In this document: piece by piece, positions 7,872 through 15,822 of the stretch
Layout: the number at the start of each line of letters is the position of its first letter
How positions within the stretch are numbered: the stretch's first letter is position 1
NCBI GenBank assembly: GCA_023144005.1
Contig: JAGLGN010000014.1
Coordinates: 1 to 64,000 of the forward strand
Length of the DNA: 64,000 bases
Direction: 5' to 3'
Origin: a bacterium
Lineage (GTDB): Bacteria > AUK180
Made by a program: the position numbers and the translations under genes
The notes under the pieces: model-generated
Seen by the model: the letters and a program-made list of their open reading frames with translations, nothing else
Databases searched by the model: none
Told to the model about the DNA's origin: nothing

Positions 7872-10169
7872 ATGGAAAGCGTAGATAAAAGAGCGCTCAT
7901 ACAAAGAGCGCAAACCTATTATCAGCAAGGACGTTTAGATCTTGCTACAAATGAATTCTTAAAGATCGTAAGTATTGACCCCTACGATATTGTAGCATTA
8001 AATACTTTGGGAGATATCTACTCAAGACAATCTGACGGCCAACAGGCGTTTACCATGTATCAAAGGGTAGCCAAGATATACATTGAGAAGGGTGAATACA
8101 CCAAGGCTATCGGCGTTTATAAAAAGATCACTCATATCGACGATAAAAATGCGGTTGCCTTCTATGAATTAGGCAAACTTTATGAGAATGAGGGGATGGT
8201 CAACGAAGCGCTTGCGTGTTATATGAAGGCGCTGGATAATCTGCCGGCTACTCAGGATGAGATCATCACCAATATTTATTCCCGTATGGCCCAGTTGGAT
8301 CCCGAGAATATTGATCTCCATTTGAATCTCGTAACGAATTTCGTATCTCAAGGAAAGAACACCGAAGCCAAAGATGAGCTGCTAGCTGTCATCAAAGGGT
8401 ATCTTGCCAAGGATGAGATCAAGAAAGCCGAGGAGCAAGTAAAAATGCTCACGGAATTGGCGGGTGAAGAAGATGTGCTTTTCGCAAAGGGGCTGATCGC
8501 CCAGAAAAGTGAAGAATTCAGCGGAGCGGAGATGCTATTTAAGAAAGTGATCGGGATCAATAAATACTTTGTTGATGCCTATTATCAGCTGGGGGTTACC
8601 CGCGTTCTTGCGGGGCGGGACCAACAGGCCATGGTACCTTTTCAGCAATGTCTTAAATACAAACCGGATTTTATTCCTGTTTTGGAAATACTCGGATCCA
8701 ATTATGAGAAGCAGGGCAAGGCTGAAATGGCGGTCGAGAAGTATGAGAGTGCCGTAAAGAGCGCTCTTGATAAATCACTTTTCAACGAGGCGAAAAAATT
8801 GCTGACAAAGATCATCATGCTTGACCCGAATAATATTCCCGCCTTGGAAAGATTGAAATCATTGGGAGAAGAAGTACCCGACGCGCCGGCAGCTCCGATC
8901 TCGGCACAAATAGAATCCGAGGTCAGGGAAGCCGCTATGGTAGATGACACCAAAAGCGTGGCGGCTCTTAATATGGATATCCCTGCAGTTAGCATTGATT
9001 TCACTACCAAGCGCAAACTCGCGGACCTCCTGGATGAGGCAAATAAATTTCAGGTCGGCGGACTCGATGACAAGGCGGAAGAGAATTTCAGAAAAGTGTT
9101 AGCGATCGACCCGAATAGTGAAACGGCATTGAACGCTCTGGCTGAAAGTCTTATGATGATGGGAAACAACAACGATGCCGTAGGATTTTACAAAAGCCTG
9201 ATCAAGGTGTTTTACAATAGAGGGGAATTTGAGGATGCCTTAAAAATATATACCAGAGCTTTGCAATTAGCGCCCGCTGACAAGGAATTACCTCTTTTCA
9301 AAGATGAGATCGAAAAGCGGAAAAGCGTCATAGCTCAGATGGAATCGGGCGATTTTGATAATATCGATGTTTCTGAACCGGACGAGCCTGTACCTTCTAT
9401 GGACGAGATGCCTGTCGAGGCACCACCGGCAGAGCCCGTAGCGGCGGCACCCGAACAGACAACAGAAAGCGCACCGGCACCCGAACAGGCCGCTGCAAGT
9501 CAAACGGTCAACGCAGAGGAAATGAAAGGCGACGATGAAGAGGATTTCGTTGACAATTTTGCCGATAAGGTAGGAGAGGTCATCGGCGATGATCTGCAGG
9601 GACATTACGACATGGGTATCGCATTCTATCAGATGCAGCTCTTCTCTAAGGCCATTTATGAGTTTCAGGTAGCCTCCAAGGAGCCGGATCTTTTTCTACC
9701 GGCCTGTGAACAGATCTCTCAGTGCTTTCTCGATCAGGGGCTTCCCGAGGCTACACTTAAATGGATCGACAAGGCCTTTGTCATCAGTAATATAGAAGAA
9801 ACCGCAATGCTGAGCTTAAAATTTATTCAGGCGACCGCATATGAAATGCTGGGGGATAAAAATCAGGCATTCAAGATCTTCCTGGAAATATATCAGGATA
9901 ACGCTAAATTCCACAATGTGGGAAAAATTATAAAGAGAATGAAAAAGGAGTTAAATCTTGGCACTCAGAGTACAATGGCAGCGGAGATGAAGGGTACGGA
10001 TAACATTATGCAATCCTTGAACAATGTTACCGGCGACGCGGAAAAAGGAAAAGTTGCGCCCGACACACAGCCGCCACCGGCACAACCAGCATCACAACCA
10101 GCGCCGGCGGAAAAGAAAGAGGAAGGCAACGATCCTCCTCCAGCAAACCCCAAGATCAGCTTCCTTTAG
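7872..10169 (+). CDS. Large TPR-repeat protein
   Basis: 765 residues of tetratricopeptide repeats in at least two blocks (about 10-330 and 375-490, with a further block near 570-700), separated and ended by Pro/Ala/Glu-rich linkers (about 500-555 and 715-760). No signal peptide is seen, so a cytoplasmic scaffold is likely. TPR solenoids bind partner proteins; the ExeA-like ATPase encoded 8 nt downstream is the obvious candidate partner. It is the first gene of an operon running through ATPase, tRNA-Gly, PHP protein, TPR/NTF2-like protein and MoxR. The transcript appears leaderless. Confidence 0.8.
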   Translation: MESVDKRALIQRAQTYYQQGRLDLATNEFLKIVSIDPYDIVALNTLGDIYSRQSDGQQAFTMYQRVAKIYIEKGEYTKAIGVYKKITHIDDKNAVAFYELGKLYENEGMVNEALACYMKALDNLPATQDEIITNIYSRMAQLDPENIDLHLNLVTNFVSQGKNTEAKDELLAVIKGYLAKDEIKKAEEQVKMLTELAGEEDVLFAKGLIAQKSEEFSGAEMLFKKVIGINKYFVDAYYQLGVTRVLAGRDQQAMVPFQQCLKYKPDFIPVLEILGSNYEKQGKAEMAVEKYESAVKSALDKSLFNEAKKLLTKIIMLDPNNIPALERLKSLGEEVPDAPAAPISAQIESEVREAAMVDDTKSVAALNMDIPAVSIDFTTKRKLADLLDEANKFQVGGLDDKAEENFRKVLAIDPNSETALNALAESLMMMGNNNDAVGFYKSLIKVFYNRGEFEDALKIYTRALQLAPADKELPLFKDEIEKRKSVIAQMESGDFDNIDVSEPDEPVPSMDEMPVEAPPAEPVAAAPEQTTESAPAPEQAAASQTVNAEEMKGDDEEDFVDNFADKVGEVIGDDLQGHYDMGIAFYQMQLFSKAIYEFQVASKEPDLFLPACEQISQCFLDQGLPEATLKWIDKAFVISNIEETAMLSLKFIQATAYEMLGDKNQAFKIFLEIYQDNAKFHNVGKIIKRMKKELNLGTQSTMAAEMKGTDNIMQSLNNVTGDAEKGKVAPDTQPPPAQPASQPAPAEKKEEGNDPPPANPKISFL

Positions 10170-10177
10170 GATAAGGT

Positions 10178-11005
10178 ATGAATGTAGAGGAATTTTTTAA
10201 TTTAAAAGAACATCCCTTCAAGACAACGGTCGATGAAAGGTATTATTTCAGTTCAATGCAGCATACAAACGCATTTGATAAAATAAAATACCTGATCGAC
10301 ACCATGGGCGGGCTATCCGTACTCATAGGCGGAGCCGGAATGGGGAAGTCTATGCTGGCACGCCGGCTTATTATGAATCTCAACCCTGATCAATATGAGT
10401 TCGGTCTCATTATTGTAATCCACACCGAGATCCCGGGAGTCTGGCTTCTGCGCCAGATAGCCAAGCTGATGGGGGTGGAGAACGCCGATGAGAAAGACCC
10501 CATAGGGACCATTTCTAAATTATACGCCCGTTTAACCGAATTGCATTCTCAGGGCAAAAAGCCCGTGATCCTCATCGATGAGGCTAATATGCTGACAAAA
10601 AAGGATCAGATGGAAGAGCTCCGAGGACTGACCAATCTGGAGATCAACGGCCAGAAGATGATCAATATTGTCCTTCTCGGCATTCCCGAGCTTGAGGATT
10701 CTCTGCGGTTGGACCCCGCGTTGGCGCAAAGAGTGACCGTCAAGATCACCCTTGGGCCGATGCAGCAGGGCGAGATCCGCAATTATATAGAGCACCGTAT
10801 AAAATTCGCGGGAGGATCACCGGATATGTTCGACCCTGATGCCTACAATATTATTTACAATATCACGAAAGGAATACCCAGACTAATAAATACGCTTTGC
10901 TACAATGCGCTTTGGCAGGCAAAAGATGCCGGAATGAAGAAGATCGATGCCAATATACTGTCGGATGTGGCAAAGTCCAGCTTAAGTCATTTAGGAGGAT
11001 TTTAG
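10178..11005 (+). CDS. ExeA/GspA-like AAA+ ATPase
   Basis: 275 residues of an AAA+ ATPase: the N-terminal FNLKEHPFKTTVDERYYF is characteristic of the ExeA family, with Walker A GGAGMGKS (51-58), Walker B VILIDEAN (~128-135) and a sensor region GIPELEDSLRLDPALAQRV. ExeA-type proteins help assemble secretins or other envelope structures through peptidoglycan; the peptidoglycan-binding domain and membrane anchor of full-length ExeA are missing, so this is the short cytoplasmic form seen with many unrelated partners. The stop codon TAG (11003-11005) is directly followed by the first base of a tRNA-Gly gene. SD-like AGGATAAGG precedes the ATG. Confidence 0.85.
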   Translation: MNVEEFFNLKEHPFKTTVDERYYFSSMQHTNAFDKIKYLIDTMGGLSVLIGGAGMGKSMLARRLIMNLNPDQYEFGLIIVIHTEIPGVWLLRQIAKLMGVENADEKDPIGTISKLYARLTELHSQGKKPVILIDEANMLTKKDQMEELRGLTNLEINGQKMINIVLLGIPELEDSLRLDPALAQRVTVKITLGPMQQGEIRNYIEHRIKFAGGSPDMFDPDAYNIIYNITKGIPRLINTLCYNALWQAKDAGMKKIDANILSDVAKSSLSHLGGF

Positions 11006-11077
11006 GCGGGATTAGCTCAGTGGTAGAGCATCTGCTTCCCAAGCAGACGGCCACGGGTTCAAGTCCCGTATCCCGCT
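11006..11077 (+). tRNA. tRNA-Gly (anticodon CCC), inside an operon
   Basis: Acceptor GCGGGAT/ATCCCGC, discriminator T73 (normal for tRNA-Gly), D-arm TAGCTCAGTGGTAGAGC, anticodon loop TTCCCAA between TCTGC/GCAGA giving CCC (reads GGG), T-arm ACGGGTTCAAGTCCCGT. CCA is not encoded (TTA follows), unlike the other three tRNAs of the window. It begins on the base after the upstream stop codon and ends 10 nt before the next ATG, so it must be cut out of a mixed mRNA/tRNA transcript or be transcribed from within the ATPase gene. Confidence 0.95.
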
Positions 11078-11087
11078 TTAAAAAAAA

Positions 11088-11927
11088 ATGAAAGTCGACC
11101 TGCATTTACACACCACGGCATCCGATGGAATACTCTCCCCCAAGAGATTGCTCAGATATGTTAAACTAACAAAACACGAGCTCATCGCGATAACCGATCA
11201 TGATACGGTGGAGGGTATAAAAGAGGGCGTGCTCGAAGGTGAGCGTTTAGGTGTTGATGTTATCCCGGGTGTCGAAATATCAACATATAAGGAAGGCAAA
11301 GAACATCATATTCTGGGGTATTATTTCGACTGGCGGGATTCAGAGCTCGAAGATCTATTCGCCTCCATGAAACATGTCAGAGAAGATCGGATAAAGAAGA
11401 TCCTTAACAATCTTTTTGTTCACTTCAATATCCGCATTACATTTGAAGAGCTGAGCGCCCATTTCAATGTTCGCAACTACGGGCGGCCGCATATCGCCCT
11501 TGTATTATTTAAGAAGGGATTAGTCGAAAGTGTACAGCAGGCATTCGATCTTTACCTTTATGATGACGGCCCGTGCAATGCGGGGAAATTCCCGTTTTCA
11601 TCTAGAGAAGCAGTAGATATTATCCATCGGAAGGGAGGGATAGCAATTTTAGCGCATCCTGGCATACATATTGCTCAAAATACGGATATGCTGGATGAGT
11701 TCATGGAAATGGGTATGGATGGCATCGAAGTTTTTCATCCTACCCACACACCTGAGCTCGCTGAAATGTACTTGGATTATGCAAATGAGAGGGACCTGAT
11801 AGTCACCGGAGGTTCCGATTACCACGGATATCTCAACGAGGATGTCTTCTCTCTCAATATTGACCTCGCTCAGGAGCAGGTCAATAGAATGCTTGCTAAG
11901 GTAAGAAGGCCCTTGCTCTACCTTTAG
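11088..11927 (+). CDS. PHP-domain phosphoesterase (RNase AM / YciV-like)
   Basis: 279 residues of a PHP metal-dependent phosphoesterase: DLHLHTTASDG (4-14), ITDHDT (~39-44), GVEIS (~63-67), an HPG motif (AILAHPG) and the C-terminal GGSDYHG, together the metal ligands of the family. YciV/TrpH relatives remove 5' nucleotides from RNA (RNase AM) and hydrolyse 3',5'-bisphosphonucleotides. The ATG lies 10 nt after the tRNA-Gly 3' end, with only an A-run between and no Shine-Dalgarno, so tRNA 3' processing would give it a nearly leaderless mRNA. A possible RNA 5'-processing enzyme beside an embedded tRNA is notable but may be coincidence. Confidence 0.87.
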   Translation: MKVDLHLHTTASDGILSPKRLLRYVKLTKHELIAITDHDTVEGIKEGVLEGERLGVDVIPGVEISTYKEGKEHHILGYYFDWRDSELEDLFASMKHVREDRIKKILNNLFVHFNIRITFEELSAHFNVRNYGRPHIALVLFKKGLVESVQQAFDLYLYDDGPCNAGKFPFSSREAVDIIHRKGGIAILAHPGIHIAQNTDMLDEFMEMGMDGIEVFHPTHTPELAEMYLDYANERDLIVTGGSDYHGYLNEDVFSLNIDLAQEQVNRMLAKVRRPLLYL

Positions 11928-11936
11928 GAGGATACG

Positions 11937-12983
11937 ATGAGAAAATTTTCTTTGACTCTGATATTAATATTAACGCTGACTGTCACGATTTTGGGCATCA
12001 ACTTACGTGAAGAGGCTAAGAAGCATAAAATAAATGCCGAGAAATATTTCACTGAGGGGCATTTTGAACTGGCGGTAGAAGAGTATAAGAAGGTTCTGTC
12101 ATTCGCTCCCGAGATGGATGACGAGATCAGAGAGAACTTCAAGACGGCTCAGCTCAATTATGGCGTATCTATCATAGATTCAAGAAAAAAGGAAGCAATG
12201 AAGATCTTCGCCGAATTGGCCTTTCTCAGGCCTGATTACTCCCCTCCTCATTATTATCTCGGTTATATCAGCGAGAAGGAAAAGGATTACGAAAATGCGA
12301 AAAAGCATTATCAAAAATTCCTTGAATTGGAAAAAACCGATGTCGAAAAGAAATTGGATGTCAGGGACAAGATCGCGGCGTGGCAGGTCGATATGGACGC
12401 CTATATGAGCGGCATCGAATTCATGTCAAATGGGGAATTCGCCCTTGCGGTAGAAGAATTTTCCAGAGTGAAGACGATCAATAAGAAAAATGCAGATTAC
12501 TATATTCAGAAAGCCACCGTTATTTTAACCGGGAGCGCCCCTGTTGATCCCCCAAAAGATACTGTACACGCGAAGGCGAATACATCCGGCTCTGATACTA
12601 AAGTTGGACTGACCGAAAGGTCAGCCATAATAGAAAGTTTCAAAACAGCCATCGCAAATGAAGACAGCGGACTTCTCGCTTCTATTATTTCACCGAATTA
12701 TATCTCATCTGTCGGCGATAAGAACTCATTTATCGGATACTGGGAGGATTTCTGGTTCTTGCTCTTTCAATCAATAACACTCACATATTCCAATGTTCAG
12801 GAGAGCATGATTTCCGGCTCTGATTATATTATTTCTTTTGATTATCAGCTCATAGCAATATACAGCGGAAAGGATATGTCGCTTTACAAGGAAGAATTCG
12901 CTTTCGGTAATGAGATCTCCCGTAGCGGGACTATGATATTCTCCGTCAAGAACGAGAATGGGAAATGGGCAATAGTTCAATGA
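11937..12983 (+). CDS. Exported TPR protein with C-terminal NTF2-like domain
   Basis: 348 residues. The N-terminus is a Sec signal or anchor (about 4-20). TPR-like helices follow: NAEKYFTEGHFELAVEEYKK at ~32-51, PPHYYLGYISEKEKDYENAKK at ~104, and a third near 160. A C-terminal domain of about 130 residues beginning ERSAIIESFKTAIANEDSGL resembles the NTF2/SnoaL-like fold with alternating strands and a final GKWAIVQ. Probably periplasmic. AGGAGGATACG precedes the ATG. The stop overlaps the MoxR start (ATGA). The specific role is unknown; TPR proteins often accompany MoxR ATPases. Confidence 0.72.
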   Translation: MRKFSLTLILILTLTVTILGINLREEAKKHKINAEKYFTEGHFELAVEEYKKVLSFAPEMDDEIRENFKTAQLNYGVSIIDSRKKEAMKIFAELAFLRPDYSPPHYYLGYISEKEKDYENAKKHYQKFLELEKTDVEKKLDVRDKIAAWQVDMDAYMSGIEFMSNGEFALAVEEFSRVKTINKKNADYYIQKATVILTGSAPVDPPKDTVHAKANTSGSDTKVGLTERSAIIESFKTAIANEDSGLLASIISPNYISSVGDKNSFIGYWEDFWFLLFQSITLTYSNVQESMISGSDYIISFDYQLIAIYSGKDMSLYKEEFAFGNEISRSGTMIFSVKNENGKWAIVQ

Positions 12984-13954
12984 CAAATATCAAAAGTCTC
13001 TTGAAGACCGCGGAAAAATTCGTCAAAAACACCAGAGAAGGACTTTCTTCTGTCGTGATCGGTCAAGTAAAGGTAAAGGATCTTATCCTGATCTCCGTTC
13101 TTTCCAATGGACACTCTATCATTACCGGAGTTCCCGGATTGGCAAAGACGATGCTGATAAGAAATTTAGCAAAATTATTCGCCCTGGAATTCAAGAGGAT
13201 ACAATTCACACCTGACCTGATGCCTTCAGATATCATAGGCGCTGAGATCATTGACCTTGACAGCAATGGGAAAAAGCATTTCCGCTTGTACAAAGGTCCG
13301 ATTTTCGCGAATATGATCCTTGCCGACGAGATAAACAGAACGCCGCCCAAAACACAATCCGCTTTACTTCAGGCCATGGAAGAAAAGATCGTATCAATAG
13401 GCGGAGAAACACATCAGCTGCCGCATCCGTTCTTCGTTTTCGCAACGCAGAATCCCATCGAACAAGAGGGTACTTACCCGCTTCCTGAAGCCGAGCTTGA
13501 CCGTTTTTTATTTAATATTGAGATCACTTACCCTGAGAGCGCGGATGAATTTCAGATCGCAAAACGCTATCCGAATTTTGAGAATATCGAATTGAAGGCG
13601 GCCGTTAAGCAAAAGGATCTTGTAGAGCTCATCAAAGGAGTTGAAGACATCGGCATCTCAGAAGAGTCACTGCAGCGGATCATCCGCATTGTTCAAAGCA
13701 CACGGCCCGTCAATACCGCCATAGATCATGTTAAGAAGTATGTTTTGTGGGGAGCGGGTCCGAGAGCAAGCCAGTATTTGGCCCACGCTGCGAAAGCGAA
13801 TGCGATGATCAAGGGACACGCGGTGGTCTCTGACGGAGATATCGACGAGCTCCTATTCCCTGTTCTTAAGCACCGGATGATCCTTAATTTTGCAGCTCAG
13901 GCGGAAGGGGTCGGCAGGGAAGAGATCATAAGCAAGATCGTCGAGAAATCCTGA
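12980..13954 (+). CDS. MoxR-family AAA+ ATPase
   Basis: 324 residues from the ATG at 12980, which overlaps the preceding stop as ATGA; an in-frame ATG at 12965 would add five residues. Typical MoxR features: VVIGQ near the N-terminus, Walker A GVPGLAKT, LMPSDIIGAEI, Walker B MILADEINRTPPKTQSALLQAMEE, sensor 1 FATQNP. MoxR ATPases act as chaperones, usually with DUF58 and VWA-domain proteins encoded just downstream. Those partners are missing: the gene is followed by nested MITEs after 41 bp. The operon may have been interrupted there. Confidence 0.92.
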   Translation: MTNIKSLLKTAEKFVKNTREGLSSVVIGQVKVKDLILISVLSNGHSIITGVPGLAKTMLIRNLAKLFALEFKRIQFTPDLMPSDIIGAEIIDLDSNGKKHFRLYKGPIFANMILADEINRTPPKTQSALLQAMEEKIVSIGGETHQLPHPFFVFATQNPIEQEGTYPLPEAELDRFLFNIEITYPESADEFQIAKRYPNFENIELKAAVKQKDLVELIKGVEDIGISEESLQRIIRIVQSTRPVNTAIDHVKKYVLWGAGPRASQYLAHAAKANAMIKGHAVVSDGDIDELLFPVLKHRMILNFAAQAEGVGREEIISKIVEKS

Positions 13955-13995
13955 TCATTTCTTTTTCACACCAAATATCACTACCGTTAGCACAA

Positions 13996-14540
13996 GTGCT
14001 CTGATTCATAAATACATCAGCAATGGCTGATGCTATTTTGCTCCGCATTCAAGGCGCGAGGAGCGCCGCATACCCTTGCGGTATGTAAGTGACTATAGTG
14101 CTCTGATTCAAAATCCGATAACAATGGCTGATGCTATTTTGTTACGTATTCAAGGAGCGAGGAACGATGCATACCCACGGCGGTATGTAAGGGACGAGAA
14201 ACGTAGAAGACGACAAAAGAGATTCACCCGGAGGGAATATCATCTTTGGTCAATTTCTTCCTCATTCTTCGCTCACGGACCACAGAGGGTACGCTATGCT
14301 CATTATTCGTTGGAATTGCCTCAAATCTAAACATTCCATTGTCAACGGATTTTAAATCAGAGCACTTGCAACGCAGAAGACAGGAAAAAGAGCATCAGCC
14401 CGAAAGGGGAATATCGTCTTTGGTCAATTTCTTCCTCTCTCTTCGCTTACGGACCACTAAGGGTACGCTGCGCTCATTGTTCATTGAAATTGCCTCAAAT
14501 CTAATAATTCCATTGTTAATGTATTTATGAATCAGAGCAC
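13996..14540. mobile_element. MITE copy C (outer element, carrying a nested copy)
   Basis: The left end reads GTGCTCTGATTCATAAATAC and so does the right end on the other strand; over 31 bp the ends differ at two positions. It is interrupted at 14098-14365 by a second family member. Without that insert it is 277 bp, close to copy A (271 bp), and the interior is similar. The right end lies within the reading frame of the DoxX-like gene and has replaced its original C-terminus. Confidence 0.87.
14098..14365. mobile_element. MITE copy D, inserted into copy C
   Basis: 268 bp with ends GTGCTCTGATTCAAAATCCG (left) and GTGCTCTGATTTAAAATCCG (right, other strand). Copy C sequence resumes on the other side (GGTATGTAAG before, CAACGCAGAAGACAGG after), as in uninterrupted copy A. 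This shows transposition of one member into another; it must be the younger insertion. No target duplication is obvious. Confidence 0.83.
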
Positions 14541-14907
14541 CTAGGAGGATCAAGGTCAAATGATATATCAGATTATGTACGGTATCGTCAAAACTGAATA
14601 CCTTAGGAAATTCTTTTAGGTAGATCGGCCAATTTAGTATAAATTTGCCGATCGTCGCGCAAATAACAACAAGCGCCAGCAAGAGTCCAGCCTGTTTCAT
14701 ATACTTACCCGTTAAAAAGGATAATGCCGCCGCAAATTCAAGAAGCACGATCAATATAACAGCCAGCATCGCGAATATCCCCAGTATCTGGAACTCTTCC
14801 AATGAACCTTGAAAATTCACCGATCTGAATATAGCGGCCGCGGTGAATGAAAAGACCAGTATTGCCCTCAGAATAAGGAGAAATCTTTCTCTATACTTTT
14901 TTTCCAT
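14395..14907 (-). CDS. DoxX-like membrane protein with a MITE-derived C-terminus
   Basis: 170 residues. Residues 1-122 form a four-helix DoxX/MauE-like membrane protein (segments about 8-28, 38-65, 70-90, 105-122), with a start at 14907 overlapping the CPBP protease gene by 17 bp. From about residue 123 the frame runs into the right end of MITE copy C (boundary 14540), so the last 48 residues, highly basic (RKRRERKK), are encoded by the transposable element, and the stop codon is supplied by it. DoxX-like proteins take part in thiol or quinone redox chemistry. Whether the extended protein works is unknown. Confidence 0.7.
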   Translation of the reverse strand: MEKKYRERFLLILRAILVFSFTAAAIFRSVNFQGSLEEFQILGIFAMLAVILIVLLEFAAALSFLTGKYMKQAGLLLALVVICATIGKFILNWPIYLKEFPKVFSFDDTVHNLIYHLTLILLGALIHKYINNGIIRFEAISMNNERSVPLVVRKRRERKKLTKDDIPLSG

Positions 14908-15727
14908 TGGTGTTCTGCTTCATAAATACATCACTTATAGCCAACTCCCTTTTTATTACCCTTATCGCGGGGAGAAGAAGAAGCATTGTAACGATTATCG
15001 ATCCTTCCGGACCGTATCCGCCTCCCCAAAGCAAGCCCTGGACCTCAGGCAAGTTTGGTCTAAATATAGAGAACCCTGCATTGATACCGCTTAATGTGAA
15101 TCCGAAAACATTAAAAAGCATCAAATTCCAAACAAAATGGAAAGCGGTAGCACCGGAAAGATTCTCATCCTTTAGAAAGAGGCCGCCTATTATTATTCCG
15201 AACATAAATGTGTTTATATAACTAAAAGGATTAAAGTTCGCATTAAAAAGATGTGCCATTGACCAAAGCATTGAGGTGATCAGAAGGCCAGTCATTCTTT
15301 TTTTCCTTTCTCGGAATTTTTCAAGGATCACACCCCTGAAAATTATTTCCTCCGCAAAAGAGATCGAAAAAACACCGGCAATGGTCAGCAGTATGCGAAA
15401 AGAAACGATGCCTTTTCCAATGCCGCCATTCAAATAGAAGATCAGAGCAGTAAGTAATGTAAGAATAAACGCGTACCGAGCTCCAAAAAGAGTGGGACGC
15501 GCGGGAAAGCTCATTATCTTTTTCGGTAGATACCTTCTGAGCAGAAGATAAAGGATCGGTGAAAGAAGTAATTGGCTTTCCAGTATATAGTCCTTTATAT
15601 TTAATTTTAACATCTGCAGGATCGCAGAAGCGATCACATCATTAATCAAGGAGGCAAGGATTCCCGTAACGATCGCAATTATGGTCAATGCCGTAAGGCT
15701 GATACGGCTGAATATTTTCTCTCTCAT
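14891..15727 (-). CDS. CPBP-family intramembrane metalloprotease (CAAX-like)
   Basis: 278 residues with about eight membrane segments and the Abi/CPBP motifs: EEIIFRG (EExxxR), SMAHLFNANFNP (second motif His) and FHFVWNLMLF (third motif His). These are intramembrane glutamic/metal proteases that process prenylated or small membrane proteins. The last codons (about residues 265-273) coincide with a solo MITE terminal repeat, so the C-terminus may also be element-derived. Start ATG 15727 with the -10 TATAAT 11 nt upstream and no Shine-Dalgarno, that is, a very short leader. Confidence 0.85.
   Translation of the reverse strand: MREKIFSRISLTALTIIAIVTGILASLINDVIASAILQMLKLNIKDYILESQLLLSPILYLLLRRYLPKKIMSFPARPTLFGARYAFILTLLTALIFYLNGGIGKGIVSFRILLTIAGVFSISFAEEIIFRGVILEKFRERKKRMTGLLITSMLWSMAHLFNANFNPFSYINTFMFGIIIGGLFLKDENLSGATAFHFVWNLMLFNVFGFTLSGINAGFSIFRPNLPEVQGLLWGGGYGPEGSIIVTMLLLLPAIRVIKRELAISDVFMKQNTNGKKV
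14910..14933 (+). repeat. Solo MITE terminal repeat at the CPBP/DoxX gene junction
   Basis: 24 bp starting GTGTTCTGCTTCATAAATAC match the left terminal repeat of copy C at 22 of 24 positions. The rest of the element is absent. It lies in the C-terminal codons of the CPBP protease and 3 bp upstream of the DoxX-like start. Confidence 0.7.
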
Positions 15728-15738
15728 AGGCGTTGAAG

Positions 15739-15767
15739 ATTATATCACATTCAGCATATTTGTCCAA
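15739..15767 (-). promoter_or_regulatory. Promoter of the CPBP/DoxX operon
   Basis: Minus strand TTGGAC (15762-15767), 17-bp spacer, TATAAT (15739-15744); ATG 11 nt further on, leaving a leader of only a few nucleotides. Divergent with the promoter at 15775-15803. Confidence 0.75.
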
Positions 15768-15774
15768 TCTGATT

Positions 15775-15803
15775 TTGATTGTTTGCCGTAAAAAGGTTAG
15801 AAT
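15775..15803 (+). promoter_or_regulatory. Promoter of the lipoprotein/barrel pair
   Basis: TTGATT (15775-15780), 17-bp spacer, TAGAAT (15798-15803). A leader with TAGGAG leads to the ATG at 15823. Confidence 0.7.
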
Positions 15804-15822
15804 ATGAAATAGGAGATTACAT

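Noticed and set aside
14076-14330. 84-codon frame spanning the junction of MITE copies C and D
   Set aside because: Created by the nested insertion; no independent evidence of coding.
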